Part shown: positions 1 to 7,555 of the stretch, in pieces
Numbering within the stretch: position 1 is the stretch's first letter
How the letters are laid out: each line of letters begins with the position of its first letter
Assembly: GCF_009467795.1 (NCBI RefSeq)
Contig: NZ_WIAX01000008.1
Coordinates: 62,001-126,000 of the forward strand
Direction of reading: 5' to 3'
Origin: Nesterenkonia halophila
Lineage (GTDB): Bacteria > Actinomycetota > Actinomycetes > Actinomycetales > Micrococcaceae
Length of the DNA: 64,000 nt
Translations under genes and position numbers: made by a program
Notes under the pieces: generated by a model
The model's input: the letters and a program-made list of their open reading frames with translations, nothing else
Databases searched by the model: none
What the model was told of the DNA's origin: nothing

Positions 1-343
1 GCTCGCCGGTGTGGTTCCGGGAGACGCGGGCGCGGCGGCGCGCGGCATGGTCGGCCACCGCGTCGCGGGCATGCTCGACCTGCTCGGCCGGCGCCCAGTG
101 GGAGGCCATGAACTCCTTGAAGGCCTGCGAGGTCGGCTTCTGCGACCGGTTCGACCCGCGCTCCTCGAGGGGCTGACCCTCGGCGTCGGCGGCCTCGTCG
201 GAGGCAGTCTCCTGGTCCGGGCCCGCGGGGGTGAGCGTGGTCCGCTCGACGGAGGAGACGACGTCGAACTCCTCCGCGGGGCCGGCCGATCCGGCGGACT
301 CGGAGGACTCGTGGGAAGACGGATGATTCTGCGAACTGACCAT
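1..343 (-). CDS. Xaa-Pro aminopeptidase (aminopeptidase P family), N-terminal part
   Basis: Only the first 114 codons are in the window; the rest lies to the left. The protein starts MVSSQNHPSSHES, runs through an acidic Ser/Glu-rich stretch and then reads RSNRSQKPTSQAFKEFMASHWAP, split by a loop of Glu/Gln, followed by an Arg-rich helix. That RSNRS...AFK.FM...W.P pattern is the usual N-terminus of actinobacterial aminopeptidase P proteins, metalloenzymes that remove residues preceding proline. The metal-binding domain is outside the window, so activity cannot be judged. The ATG at 343-341 has GGAG four bases upstream. The gene diverges from the PHP gene across a region holding a large palindrome. 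Family assignment is from motif memory of the N-terminus alone. Confidence 0.72.
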   Translation of the reverse strand, partial: MVSSQNHPSSHESSESAGSAGPAEEFDVVSSVERTTLTPAGPDQETASDEAADAEGQPLEERGSNRSQKPTSQAFKEFMASHWAPAEQVEHARDAVADHAARRRARVSRNHTGE

Positions 344-422
344 GCTCCATAGTCTGTCACTTCGGTGCGCGCGGTCCCACCGGGGCAGTCCCGCCGGCGC
401 GGGGTCGGCCTGGCTCGTCGTG

Positions 423-496
423 CCGGATGTCACGTCCGCACCGGGTCGTCACGCCCGGGCCCGGACGTGACGACCCGGTGCGGACGTGACATCCGG
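423..496. repeat. 74-bp near-perfect palindrome between divergent genes
   Basis: The two 37-base arms pair around position 459/460 with one mismatch (454 against 465) and no loop. Each arm carries two copies of the hexamer GTCACG, so the element contains four CGTGAC/GTCACG units in alternating orientation. It lies between the divergent starts of the aminopeptidase gene and the PHP gene, 80 bases from the first and 98 from the second. It could be a cruciform-forming interspersed palindrome or a multi-site operator; no U-tract is present, so a simple terminator is less likely. Confidence 0.85.
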
Positions 497-581
497 GCTG
501 GGCAGGGGGCTGGGCAGGGGTCGGACCGGGGTCAGCCGGCGAGGCGCGACGTCGTCGGTCTGCGCGGCGCTTCCGCGGGGA

Positions 582-587
582 TACAGT
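582..587 (+). promoter_or_regulatory. -10 box of a leaderless promoter for the PHP gene
   Basis: TACAGT fits the actinobacterial TANNNT consensus and ends 7 bases before the ATG at 595, so transcription should start at or next to the start codon. No convincing -35 was seen. Confidence 0.55.
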
Positions 588-594
588 GAGGGGC

Positions 595-1452
595 ATGGGC
601 GTCGACCTGCATGCGCACTCCTGGTACTCCGACGGCACCGAGCCCCCGGCGGCCGTGGTGGCCGCCGCCGCCCGCGCGGGGCTGGACGGCATCGCGCTGA
701 CCGACCACGACACCACCGCCGGCTGGGCGGAGGCGATGCGTGCCGCGGGGGAGCACGGGGTGCTGCTGGTCCCGGGGACGGAGATCACCACGCTCTCTGC
801 GGACGGCATCAGCGTGCACGTGCTCAGCTTCCTCCACGACCCGCACGAGCCCCAGCTCGCGGAGGCGATCCGCGGGGCCCGCGGAGGTCGCTGGGAGCGG
901 GCGCGGCGGATGACCGAGCTGCTCGCCCAGGACTTCCCGCTGACCTGGGAGGACGTCCTGGCGCACGTGGCCGACGGCGCCACGCTGGGCCGACCGCACC
1001 TGGCCGACGCACTGGTCGCCGTCGGGGTCGTCGCCGATCGGCAGCAGGCCTTCGACCGTCTGCTGCACCGCAGCTCGCCCTACTACGTCCCGCAGCTGAA
1101 CATGCGTCCGGACGAGGCGATCCGGCTGATCCGCCGGGCCGGGGGAGTGCCGGTGCTCGCCCACGGGATGGCCTCCGCTCGCGGCCGGACGCTCGCGGCC
1201 GAACACCTGGAGGACCTCGTCGAGGCCGGGCTCGGCGGCGTCGAAGTCCGTCATCGGGACAATCCGCCGCAGGGGCGGCAGGTGCTGCTCGAGCTGGCCG
1301 CGCGCCACGATCTGCTGGTCACCGGGTCCTCGGACTACCACGGTGCCGGCAAACCGAACCTGATCGGGGAGAACACCACGGATCTGGACACTGTCGCCGA
1401 GCTACTCGATCTCGCCACCGGCGTCCCGGCGTACGGACATCTGCCGCGCTGA
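595..1452 (+). CDS. PHP-domain metal-dependent phosphoesterase
   Basis: A 285-residue single-domain PHP protein, related to the polymerase/histidinol-phosphatase superfamily and to actinobacterial 3',5'-nucleoside bisphosphate or RNase AM-like enzymes. Metal-ligand motifs are visible in order: DLHAHSWYSDG at residues 4-14, LTDHDT near 40, an Arg-rich GRPHLADAL in the middle, LAHG near 185 and the final TGSSDYHG near 245. The substrate cannot be told from sequence. The ATG at 595 was chosen over the in-frame GTG at 586 because the TANNNT box at 582-587 would put the transcript start at the ATG. It faces the same way as the TetR gene, 83 bases downstream, which has its own promoter. Confidence 0.85.
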   Translation: MGVDLHAHSWYSDGTEPPAAVVAAAARAGLDGIALTDHDTTAGWAEAMRAAGEHGVLLVPGTEITTLSADGISVHVLSFLHDPHEPQLAEAIRGARGGRWERARRMTELLAQDFPLTWEDVLAHVADGATLGRPHLADALVAVGVVADRQQAFDRLLHRSSPYYVPQLNMRPDEAIRLIRRAGGVPVLAHGMASARGRTLAAEHLEDLVEAGLGGVEVRHRDNPPQGRQVLLELAARHDLLVTGSSDYHGAGKPNLIGENTTDLDTVAELLDLATGVPAYGHLPR

Positions 1453-1521
1453 GGCGCGGGCGAGGTGGGGCCGGAGCGGCTGCTCCGACCCCACGGGCGG
1501 ACAGCCGCGGGCGAGGTCCCG

Positions 1522-1527
1522 TAGACT
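1522..1527 (+). promoter_or_regulatory. -10 box for the TetR gene
   Basis: TAGACT ends 8 bases before the ATG at 1536. A GGGAGG run (1528-1533) lies between them, but with this spacing the mRNA is probably leaderless or nearly so. Confidence 0.5.
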
Positions 1528-1535
1528 GGGAGGCC

Positions 1536-2204
1536 ATGACCGACGACGTGCTCCCCGCCCCCGCCCCGCAGCGGGCCCGGCGGCTGCCGCGCGCCCAGCG
1601 TCGGCGCCAGCTGCTCGACAGCGCGCTGCAGGTCTTCGTCGCCAAGGGGTACCACAGCACCTCGATGGACGACATCGCCGAAGTCGCCGAAGTCTCCAAG
1701 CCGGTGCTCTATCAGCATTTCCCGGGCAAGCATGAACTCTTCCTGGATCTGCTGGAGACGCATCTGGGCCAGCTCGAGGAGATGCTGGTCGCCGCGCTGA
1801 GCTCCACAGAGGACAACAAGGAGCGCGTCACGGCGACGATGACCGCCTTCTACGAGTTCATCTCCCGCGAGGACGAGGCCTACCGGCTGCTGCTCGCCTC
1901 CGGGATGGACAACGACGAGGCTGTCGAGTCCCGGCTGGACCGCTTCTTCGACCGGATCGCCGTCCGGATCGCCGAAGTCATCGTCGACGACACCGGCCAG
2001 CCGATGGCCGAGGCCACGCTGCTCGGCCACGGGCTGATCGGCATGGTCACCGCGGCCGCGCGGCACTGGTCCCGGCTCTCGGAACGTCCTGACCTCGACG
2101 TCTCCTCACAGCTGACGGCACGGCTGGCCTGGCGGGGGATCTCGGGCTTCCCGAAGGAGGCCGAGGCCGCCTCCGGCGACTCGGCGGCCTCGGCCCCCGA
2201 GTGA
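1536..2204 (+). CDS. TetR/AcrR-family transcriptional regulator
   Basis: A 222-residue one-component regulator. The N-terminal TetR helix-turn-helix is clear: RRRQLLDSALQVFVAKGYH, then the pair TSMDDIAEVAEVSKPVLYQHF around residues 42-62, followed by GKHELFLDLLE. The C-terminal ligand and dimer domain is all-helical and ends in an Ala/Ser-rich tail. The ATG follows a TAGACT -10 box closely. No transporter or enzyme gene is directly adjacent that would reveal its ligand, and its targets are unknown; the downstream DUF3107-helicase cluster is constitutive in most relatives. The family is certain, the role is not. Confidence 0.9.
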   Translation: MTDDVLPAPAPQRARRLPRAQRRRQLLDSALQVFVAKGYHSTSMDDIAEVAEVSKPVLYQHFPGKHELFLDLLETHLGQLEEMLVAALSSTEDNKERVTATMTAFYEFISREDEAYRLLLASGMDNDEAVESRLDRFFDRIAVRIAEVIVDDTGQPMAEATLLGHGLIGMVTAAARHWSRLSERPDLDVSSQLTARLAWRGISGFPKEAEAASGDSAASAPE

Positions 2205-2321
2205 GTCGGAGACGGCGCGGGCCGACGTCGCGCCGACCGCCGACCCGACCGCTGTCCCGACCACCGACCCGTCCACGGGACCGCTCGCCGGTCCGGTGAG
2301 GTGCTGAGCCGACGTGGTGGG

Positions 2322-2327
2322 TAGTAT
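2322..2327 (+). promoter_or_regulatory. -10 box and structured 5' UTR of the DUF3107-helicase operon
   Basis: TAGTAT is a good -10 match. The ATG of DUF3107 is 119 bases further on, giving an untranslated leader of about 110 bases. The leader contains a 9-bp inverted repeat at 2397-2405 and 2417-2425 with an 11-base loop. Such leaders are common ahead of helicases, but regulation here is only suggested. The rest of 2205-2320 shows nothing I can name. Confidence 0.45.
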
Positions 2328-2445
2328 CGGGGAGGATGACGATGTCGCCCCACTGGCCGTGCGCGGCCGCGGGGGCCGGCGTCGGAGCGGAGACGTCAGG
2401 GCCGCGCGGGCTCCGTGCGGCCCTGCAGAGACACGGAGGAGCACC

Positions 2446-2679
2446 ATGGAAGTACGTATCGGAGTGCAGAACGTCACCCGCGAGATCGTCGTCGAGACTG
2501 ATGCCACCGCCGAGGACGTGCAGCAGCGCGTCGCCGAGGCGGTCGAGCAGAACAAGCCGCTGCTGAGCCTGCAGGACCGTCGGGAGAAGACCATCGTGGT
2601 CCCCGTCGCGTCCATCGGCTATGTGGAGATCGGCTCCGACACCAAGCAGACTGTCGGCTTCGCCGCAGTCGCCGAATGA
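2446..2679 (+). CDS. DUF3107 family protein
   Basis: A 77-residue protein beginning MEVRIGVQNVTREIVVETD and ending GSDTKQTVGFAAVAE, which is the full length and pattern of DUF3107, a small beta-alpha-beta protein found only in Actinobacteria. Function is unknown. The ATG at 2446 has GGAGGAG (2436-2442) at normal spacing. Its stop codon overlaps the possible helicase start by four bases, so the two are translationally coupled; this gene order (DUF3107 next to a DEAD-box helicase) is widespread in Actinobacteria, which suggests a shared RNA-related role, an inference only. Confidence 0.88.
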   Translation: MEVRIGVQNVTREIVVETDATAEDVQQRVAEAVEQNKPLLSLQDRREKTIVVPVASIGYVEIGSDTKQTVGFAAVAE

Positions 2680-4364
2680 AAGAACCTATGACTGAACAGA
2701 CCACTGCACCGGCCGATGAGGCCGAGTCCGCTGAGACCGTCGAGGCGCCGCAGACCGCCGAGGAGCAGGTGACCTTCGCCGACTTCGCGGTCCGCCCCGA
2801 GATCGTCGAGGCGCTGGATCAGAAGGGCATCGTCACGCCCTTCCCGATCCAGGCGGAGACGCTGCCCATCGCGCTGGGCGGCAGCGACATCATCGGCCAG
2901 GCCAAGACCGGAACGGGCAAGACCCTCGGCTTCGGCATCCCCGCGCTGCAGCGGGTGACCACGCCCGATGACGCCGGCTTCGACGAGATGGAGGCGCCGG
3001 GCTCCCCGCAGGCGCTGATCGTCACGCCCACGCGCGAGCTCGCCGTCCAGGTCGCCCAGGACATCAGCGTCGCCGGCGCCAAGCGCGGCGCCCGGGTGGC
3101 CACGATCTACGGCGGCCGGGCCTACGAGCCGCAGATCGAGGAGCTGCAGCGCGGCGTCGAGATCGTCGTCGGCACCCCGGGCCGGCTGATCGACCTGCAC
3201 CGTCAGCGCTACCTGAAGCTGAAGAACATCAACATCGTCGTGCTCGACGAAGCCGACGAGATGCTCGACCTCGGCTTCCTGCCCGACGTGGAGAAGATCC
3301 TCTCGGCGGTGCCGGAGATCGGCCGCCAGACCATGCTGTTCTCGGCGACCATGCCGGGGCCGGTGGTCTCCATGGCCCGCCGCTACATGACCAAGCCGAC
3401 CCACATCCGCGCGGCGGATCCGGCCGACGAGGGCGTGACCAAGAAGGACATCCGGCAGGTCATCTACCGGGCCCACCAGCTGGACAAGGACGAGGTCATC
3501 GCCCGGATCCTGCAGGCCGAGGGCCGGGGGCGGACGATCATCTTCACCCGGACCAAGCGGCAGGCCGACAAGCTCTCCGCCGAGCTGATCTCGCGCGGCT
3601 TCGCCGCCGGGGCCATCCACGGCGACCTGGGCCAGGGCGCGCGTGAGCAGGCGCTGCGGGCCTTCCGCACCGAGAAGATCGACGTGCTGGTGGCCACCGA
3701 CGTCGCCGCCCGCGGCATCGACGTCACCGATGTCACCCACGTCATCAACCTCACCGCGCCCGAGGATGAGAAGGCCTATCTGCACCGCGTCGGCCGCACC
3801 GGCCGCGCCGGGCAGAAGGGCACCGCGGTGACCTTCGTCGACTGGCAGGACGTCCCGCGCTGGAAGCTGATCAACAATGCGCTGGGTCTGGGCGTGGAGG
3901 AGCCGGTGGAGACCTACTCCTCCTCGCCGCACCTCTACGAGGACCTGGACATCCCGAAGGGCACCAAGGGGCGCCTGCCGCGCCACAAGCGCTCGAAGAC
4001 CGGACTGGACGACGAGACGCTCGAGGAGCTGGGCGGCGCCGACGCCGACAGCCGCAAGAGCTCGGCCTCGCGCGGGCAGAGCCGGGACGACGCGGCGCAG
4101 AGCGGTTCGGGCCGGGGCGGCTCGGGACGCGGCCGCCGACGGCGCACGCGCCGGTCCTCCGAGGAGGCCGGAGGCCGGAACGGCCAGGCCGAGGGCCAGA
4201 ACGGCCAGGGCGGTGGCACGGCGGAGACCGGCGAGTCGACCCCGAACGGATCCGGCGGCGGTCAGCGGCGCCGGCGGCGTCGTCGTCGCGGCGGCTCCTC
4301 GGGCTCCGGCGCGGAGAGCGGCTCCACGAACGGCGACGGCGGGCAGGCGGGCTCGGGCGCCTGA
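2676..4364 (+). CDS. DEAD-box ATP-dependent RNA helicase
   Basis: A 562-residue SF2 helicase that remodels RNA duplexes using ATP. All motifs are present: Q motif around 34-64 with PFPIQ, Walker A AKTGTGKT near 76-83, PTRELAVQ, GTPGRL, DEAD at 191-194, SAT near 223, IIFTRTKRQAD, and HRVGRTGRAG near 370-379. The last 130 residues are a disordered Gly/Ser/Arg tail with runs of Arg, typical of RNA-binding tails in cold-shock-type helicases (RhlE/CsdA-like). The ATG at 2676 overlaps the DUF3107 stop; an in-frame ATG at 2688 is an equally possible start. The methyltransferase gene follows after 28 bases. Confidence 0.95.
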   Translation: MKEPMTEQTTAPADEAESAETVEAPQTAEEQVTFADFAVRPEIVEALDQKGIVTPFPIQAETLPIALGGSDIIGQAKTGTGKTLGFGIPALQRVTTPDDAGFDEMEAPGSPQALIVTPTRELAVQVAQDISVAGAKRGARVATIYGGRAYEPQIEELQRGVEIVVGTPGRLIDLHRQRYLKLKNINIVVLDEADEMLDLGFLPDVEKILSAVPEIGRQTMLFSATMPGPVVSMARRYMTKPTHIRAADPADEGVTKKDIRQVIYRAHQLDKDEVIARILQAEGRGRTIIFTRTKRQADKLSAELISRGFAAGAIHGDLGQGAREQALRAFRTEKIDVLVATDVAARGIDVTDVTHVINLTAPEDEKAYLHRVGRTGRAGQKGTAVTFVDWQDVPRWKLINNALGLGVEEPVETYSSSPHLYEDLDIPKGTKGRLPRHKRSKTGLDDETLEELGGADADSRKSSASRGQSRDDAAQSGSGRGGSGRGRRRRTRRSSEEAGGRNGQAEGQNGQGGGTAETGESTPNGSGGGQRRRRRRRRGGSSGSGAESGSTNGDGGQAGSGA

Positions 4365-4392
4365 GCCCGGGGCCGAGTGAGGACCTGCATCG

Positions 4393-5334
4393 GTGACGAC
4401 CGCATTCGACCCGGACGGTCCGTCGCTGGTGCTCGAGGGCGAGAACCTCGAGCATCTGCGCGGGCTGCCGGACGGCGGCTTCGCCATGATCTATCTGGAT
4501 CCGCCGTTCAACACCGGTCGGGCCCGGACCAGCGTCCGCACCAGCACCACCCGGCACGCCGAGGGCGCCCATGTCGGCTTCGGCGGTCGGCGCTATGAGA
4601 CGGTGCGTCGGCTGCTGGCCGCCTACGACGACTCCTTCACCGACTACTGGGAGTTCCTCGAGCCGCGGCTGCTGGAGGCCTGGCGGCTGCTCGACCGGAC
4701 CGGCACGCTGTATCTGCACCTGGACTACCGCGAGGTGCACTACGCGAAGGTGATGCTCGATGTCGTCTTCGGCCGCGAGTGCTTCCTCAACGAGATCGTC
4801 TGGGCCTACGACTACGGCGGCCGGACGAAGAAGCGCTGGCCGACGAAGCACGACACCATCCTGGTCTATGTGAAGGACCCGCAGGGCTATCACTTCGACG
4901 CCGAGGCGGTGGACCGCGAGCCGTACATGGCGCCCGGGCTGGTCACCCCGGAGAAGGCCGCCCGCGGCAAGCTGCCCACCGACGTCTGGTGGCACACCAT
5001 CGTCTCTCCGACGGGCCGCGAGAAGACCGGCTATCCGACGCAGAAGCCCACCGGTCTGCTGCGCCGGATGGTCACCGCCTCCTCCCGGCCCGGCGACTGG
5101 GTGCTGGACTTCTTCGCCGGTTCCGGCACGCTGGGCGCAGTCGCCGCGGAGACCGGACGGCGCTTCGTCTGCATCGACTCCTCGCCGCACGCCGTCGAGG
5201 TGATGGGCCGCCGGCTGGGCGCCCACGCCGAGGTGCGTCCGGGCGCGCCGGAGCAGGGCCCCGGCGCAGGGGCGGACGGGCCTGCGGGCACACCGCCCGG
5301 ACCGCCCACCGAGGGACAGGAGGCGCTGTCGTGA
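4393..5334 (+). CDS. Solitary site-specific DNA methyltransferase (beta-class N4/N6 type)
   Basis: A 313-residue SAM-dependent DNA aminomethyltransferase. The catalytic motif IV DPPFN is at residues 36-40 and the SAM-binding motif I, DFFAGSGTLG, follows at about 239-248; this IV-before-I order marks the beta class (CcrM/HinfI-like N6-adenine or N4-cytosine). YPTQKPTGLLRR (motif X region) is also present. The GTG at 4393 has GAGG at 4378-4381. No restriction enzyme gene is adjacent, so this is an orphan methyltransferase. Its stop overlaps the GTG of the ABC ATPase (GTGA), so it is coupled to the transporter genes, an odd pairing. The recognition sequence cannot be predicted. The acidic/Pro-rich last 40 residues are probably disordered. 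Confidence 0.9.
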   Translation: MTTAFDPDGPSLVLEGENLEHLRGLPDGGFAMIYLDPPFNTGRARTSVRTSTTRHAEGAHVGFGGRRYETVRRLLAAYDDSFTDYWEFLEPRLLEAWRLLDRTGTLYLHLDYREVHYAKVMLDVVFGRECFLNEIVWAYDYGGRTKKRWPTKHDTILVYVKDPQGYHFDAEAVDREPYMAPGLVTPEKAARGKLPTDVWWHTIVSPTGREKTGYPTQKPTGLLRRMVTASSRPGDWVLDFFAGSGTLGAVAAETGRRFVCIDSSPHAVEVMGRRLGAHAEVRPGAPEQGPGAGADGPAGTPPGPPTEGQEALS

Positions 5335-6179
5335 TCGAGTTCCGTCAGGTGTCGAAGACCTACTCCGACGGCACCGCCGCCGTGGAGGACTTCAGCCTCA
5401 CCGTTTCCTCGCACACCACGACCGTGCTGCTGGGCTCCTCGGGCTGCGGCAAGACCACGCTGCTGCGGATGGTCAATCGCATGGTCGAGCCCACGGCCGG
5501 CTCGGTGCGCATCGATGACGTCGACGTCGCCACGGTGCGGCCGGTGGCGCTGCGGCGCAGCATCGGTTACGTCATGCAGAACTCCGGGCTGATGCCGCAT
5601 CGTCGCGTGGTCGAGGACATCGCCACGGTGCCTCGGCTGAACGGCGCCCCTCGGGCCGAGGCCCGCCGGCGCGCGATGGAGCTGATGGAGGTCGTCGGCC
5701 TCGATCCGCAGCTCGCCCGGCGCCATCCCGGCCAGCTCTCCGGCGGCCAGCAGCAGCGCGTGGGCGTCGCCCGCGCGCTGGCCGACGACCCGAACATCCT
5801 GCTGATGGACGAGCCCTTCGGCGCCGTCGACCCGCTGGTGCGGCTGGAGCTGCAGCGGGAGCTGCGCCGACTGCAGGACGACCTGCGCAAGACGATCGTC
5901 TTCGTCACCCACGACATCGACGAGGCGCTGGCCCTCGGCGACCAGATCGTGGTCCTCCGGCCCGGCGGCCGCACCGCCCAGACGGGCACGCCGCGCGAGC
6001 TCGTCGAGGCGCCCGCCGACGACTTCGTCTCCCGCTTCCTGGGGCTCGACGCGGGGCGGCGGAAGCTGCGGGCCGCGCCGCGCCCCGGCGGCGGACAGGT
6101 GGTCACCGACGACGCCGGTCGGCCGCTGGGCGTGCTCGACGACGCCGACGGCGGACCCTCCGCCGGCGCCGGGGAATGA
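5331..6179 (+). CDS. Osmoprotectant (glycine betaine/choline-type) ABC transporter, ATP-binding subunit
   Basis: A 282-residue ATPase of the quaternary amine uptake (OpuCA/ProV-like) group. Walker A GSSGCGKTT near residues 35-43, Q-loop YVMQNSGLMPH, signature LSGGQQQRVGVARAL, Walker B ILLMDEPFGAVD and the H-loop VTHDIDEA are all intact. VMQNSGLMPH and FGAVDP are typical of the QAT group. There is no clear C-terminal pair of CBS domains; the tail after about 240 is short. The GTG at 5331 overlaps the methyltransferase stop and has AGGAGG upstream. The stop overlaps the first permease ATG. It energises import through the two permeases that follow. Confidence 0.93.
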   Translation: MIEFRQVSKTYSDGTAAVEDFSLTVSSHTTTVLLGSSGCGKTTLLRMVNRMVEPTAGSVRIDDVDVATVRPVALRRSIGYVMQNSGLMPHRRVVEDIATVPRLNGAPRAEARRRAMELMEVVGLDPQLARRHPGQLSGGQQQRVGVARALADDPNILLMDEPFGAVDPLVRLELQRELRRLQDDLRKTIVFVTHDIDEALALGDQIVVLRPGGRTAQTGTPRELVEAPADDFVSRFLGLDAGRRKLRAAPRPGGGQVVTDDAGRPLGVLDDADGGPSAGAGE

Positions 6180-6874
6180 CCGCCGTGCAGTGGATCCTGG
6201 AGAACCTCCCGCAGATCCTGGAGCTGACCGTCGACCACCTGCTGCTCACCGTCCCGGCGGTGCTCGCGGCCTTCCTGCTCGCGCTGCCGCTGGGCCGGCT
6301 CGCCGTGCGGCTGCCGCGGCTGCGCGAGCCGCTGGTCGGCGGCATCGGGCTGCTCTATGCGATCCCCTCGCTGCCGCTGTTCATCGTGCTCCCGCTGATC
6401 CTGGGCACCAGCATCCGGGAGCCGCTGAACGCCGTGGCGGCGCTGACGCTGTTCGGTCTGGCACTGATGGTGCGGTCGGCCGCCGACGCCTTCGGCTCGG
6501 TGGAGGAGGACGTGCGGCTGGCCGCCGTCGCCGTCGGGCACTCCGCCGCCGGCCGCTTCCTGACCGTCGAGCTGCCGCTGGCCGGTCCGGCGCTGCTGGC
6601 GGGGCTGCGGGTGGTCTCGGTCTCGACGATCAGCCTGGTCAGCGTCTCGGCGGTGCTGGGCATCACCAGTCTCGGCTCGCTGTTCACCGACGGCTTCGAA
6701 CGGGGCATCGTCGCCTCGATCGTCGCCGGCATCGTGATGACCGCCGTGCTGGCGCTGGTGCTGGATCTGCTGCTGGTCGCCCTCGGCCGGGTGCTGATGC
6801 CCTGGCGGCGGCCGGCGCCGCGCCGTGCCGGCTCCCGAGAGCCGGCGCAGGTCGGGGAGCGGGGTGCAGCATGA
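6176..6874 (+). CDS. Osmoprotectant ABC transporter permease 1
   Basis: A 232-residue membrane protein with about five to six hydrophobic helices and a BPD_transp_1 pattern. The EAA-like loop reads VRLAAVAVGHSAAGRFLTVELPLAGPALLAGLRV around residues 115-148. It matches OpuCB/YehW-type permeases of quaternary amine importers. ATGA overlaps join it to the ATPase before it and the second permease after it, so all are made together. An Arg/Pro-rich tail of about 25 residues follows the last helix. Substrate is inferred from the system, not visible in this subunit. Confidence 0.9.
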   Translation: MTAVQWILENLPQILELTVDHLLLTVPAVLAAFLLALPLGRLAVRLPRLREPLVGGIGLLYAIPSLPLFIVLPLILGTSIREPLNAVAALTLFGLALMVRSAADAFGSVEEDVRLAAVAVGHSAAGRFLTVELPLAGPALLAGLRVVSVSTISLVSVSAVLGITSLGSLFTDGFERGIVASIVAGIVMTAVLALVLDLLLVALGRVLMPWRRPAPRRAGSREPAQVGERGAA

Positions 6875-7533
6875 CCTCGCTGCTGGAGGCGCTGGACTGG
6901 GTGCTGACCGCCGACTCCTGGACGGGGCCGGGCGGGCTCGGCGTCCGCGCCGGCGAGCACCTGCTCTACTCGCTGCTCGCCGTCGGGCTCTCGGCGCTGG
7001 TCGCGCTGCCGGCAGGGCTGTTCATCGGCCATACCGGCCGCGGCCGGGGGATCGCCGTGGTCAGCACCGGAGTCACGCGGGCGCTGCCCACGCTGGGGGT
7101 GATCACCCTGGTGGCGTTGGCCGCCGGGATCGGACTGACCGCCCCGATGGTCGCCTTCATCGTGCTGGCGGTCCCCTCGATCCTCGCCGGCGCGTACTCC
7201 GGCGTCGAGGCGGTGGACCCGCAGATCGTCGACGCCGCCCGCGCCCAGGGGATGAGCCCGCGGCAGGTGCTGCTCGGCGTGGAGGTGCCGCTGGGTCTGC
7301 GGCTGATCCTCGGCGGCGTGCGGCTGGCGACGCTGCAGGTCGTGGCCACGGCGACGCTGGCCGCCTACGTCGGCGCCGGGGGCCTCGGCCGGCCGCTGTT
7401 CCTGGGTCTGCGCAACCACGACTATGCCATGATGCTGGGAGCGTCGATCGTGGTGATCCTGCTGGCCGTCGTGCTCGATGCGCTGTTCGCCCTCGGCCAG
7501 CGCCTGCTCGCCCGCCGGCCCGGGACCGCCTGA
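6871..7533 (+). CDS. Osmoprotectant ABC transporter permease 2
   Basis: A 220-residue BPD_transp_1 permease, OpuCD/YehY-like. Hydrophobic helices alternate with the conserved TRALPTLGVITLV segment and the EAA loop VDPQIVDAARAQGMSPRQVLLGVEVPLGL near residues 117-141, ending in the GAGGLGRPLFLGL motif characteristic of glycine betaine/choline permeases. The ATG overlaps the stop of permease 1. Two separate permeases plus a free lipoprotein is the standard OpuC-type layout, as opposed to OpuA fusions. Confidence 0.92.
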   Translation: MTSLLEALDWVLTADSWTGPGGLGVRAGEHLLYSLLAVGLSALVALPAGLFIGHTGRGRGIAVVSTGVTRALPTLGVITLVALAAGIGLTAPMVAFIVLAVPSILAGAYSGVEAVDPQIVDAARAQGMSPRQVLLGVEVPLGLRLILGGVRLATLQVVATATLAAYVGAGGLGRPLFLGLRNHDYAMMLGASIVVILLAVVLDALFALGQRLLARRPGTA

Positions 7534-7555
7534 TCCACCAGGAAGGGGAACGACC

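Noticed and set aside
486-2204. Fusion of a long Arg/Gly-rich N-terminus to the TetR regulator
   Set aside because: The first 350 residues are shadow text of the PHP gene; the TetR gene has its own -10 box and start at 1536.
2619-4487. Long minus-strand frame opposite the DEAD-box helicase
   Set aside because: No domain or start signals; it is a GC-rich antisense shadow, and the helicase has all motifs.
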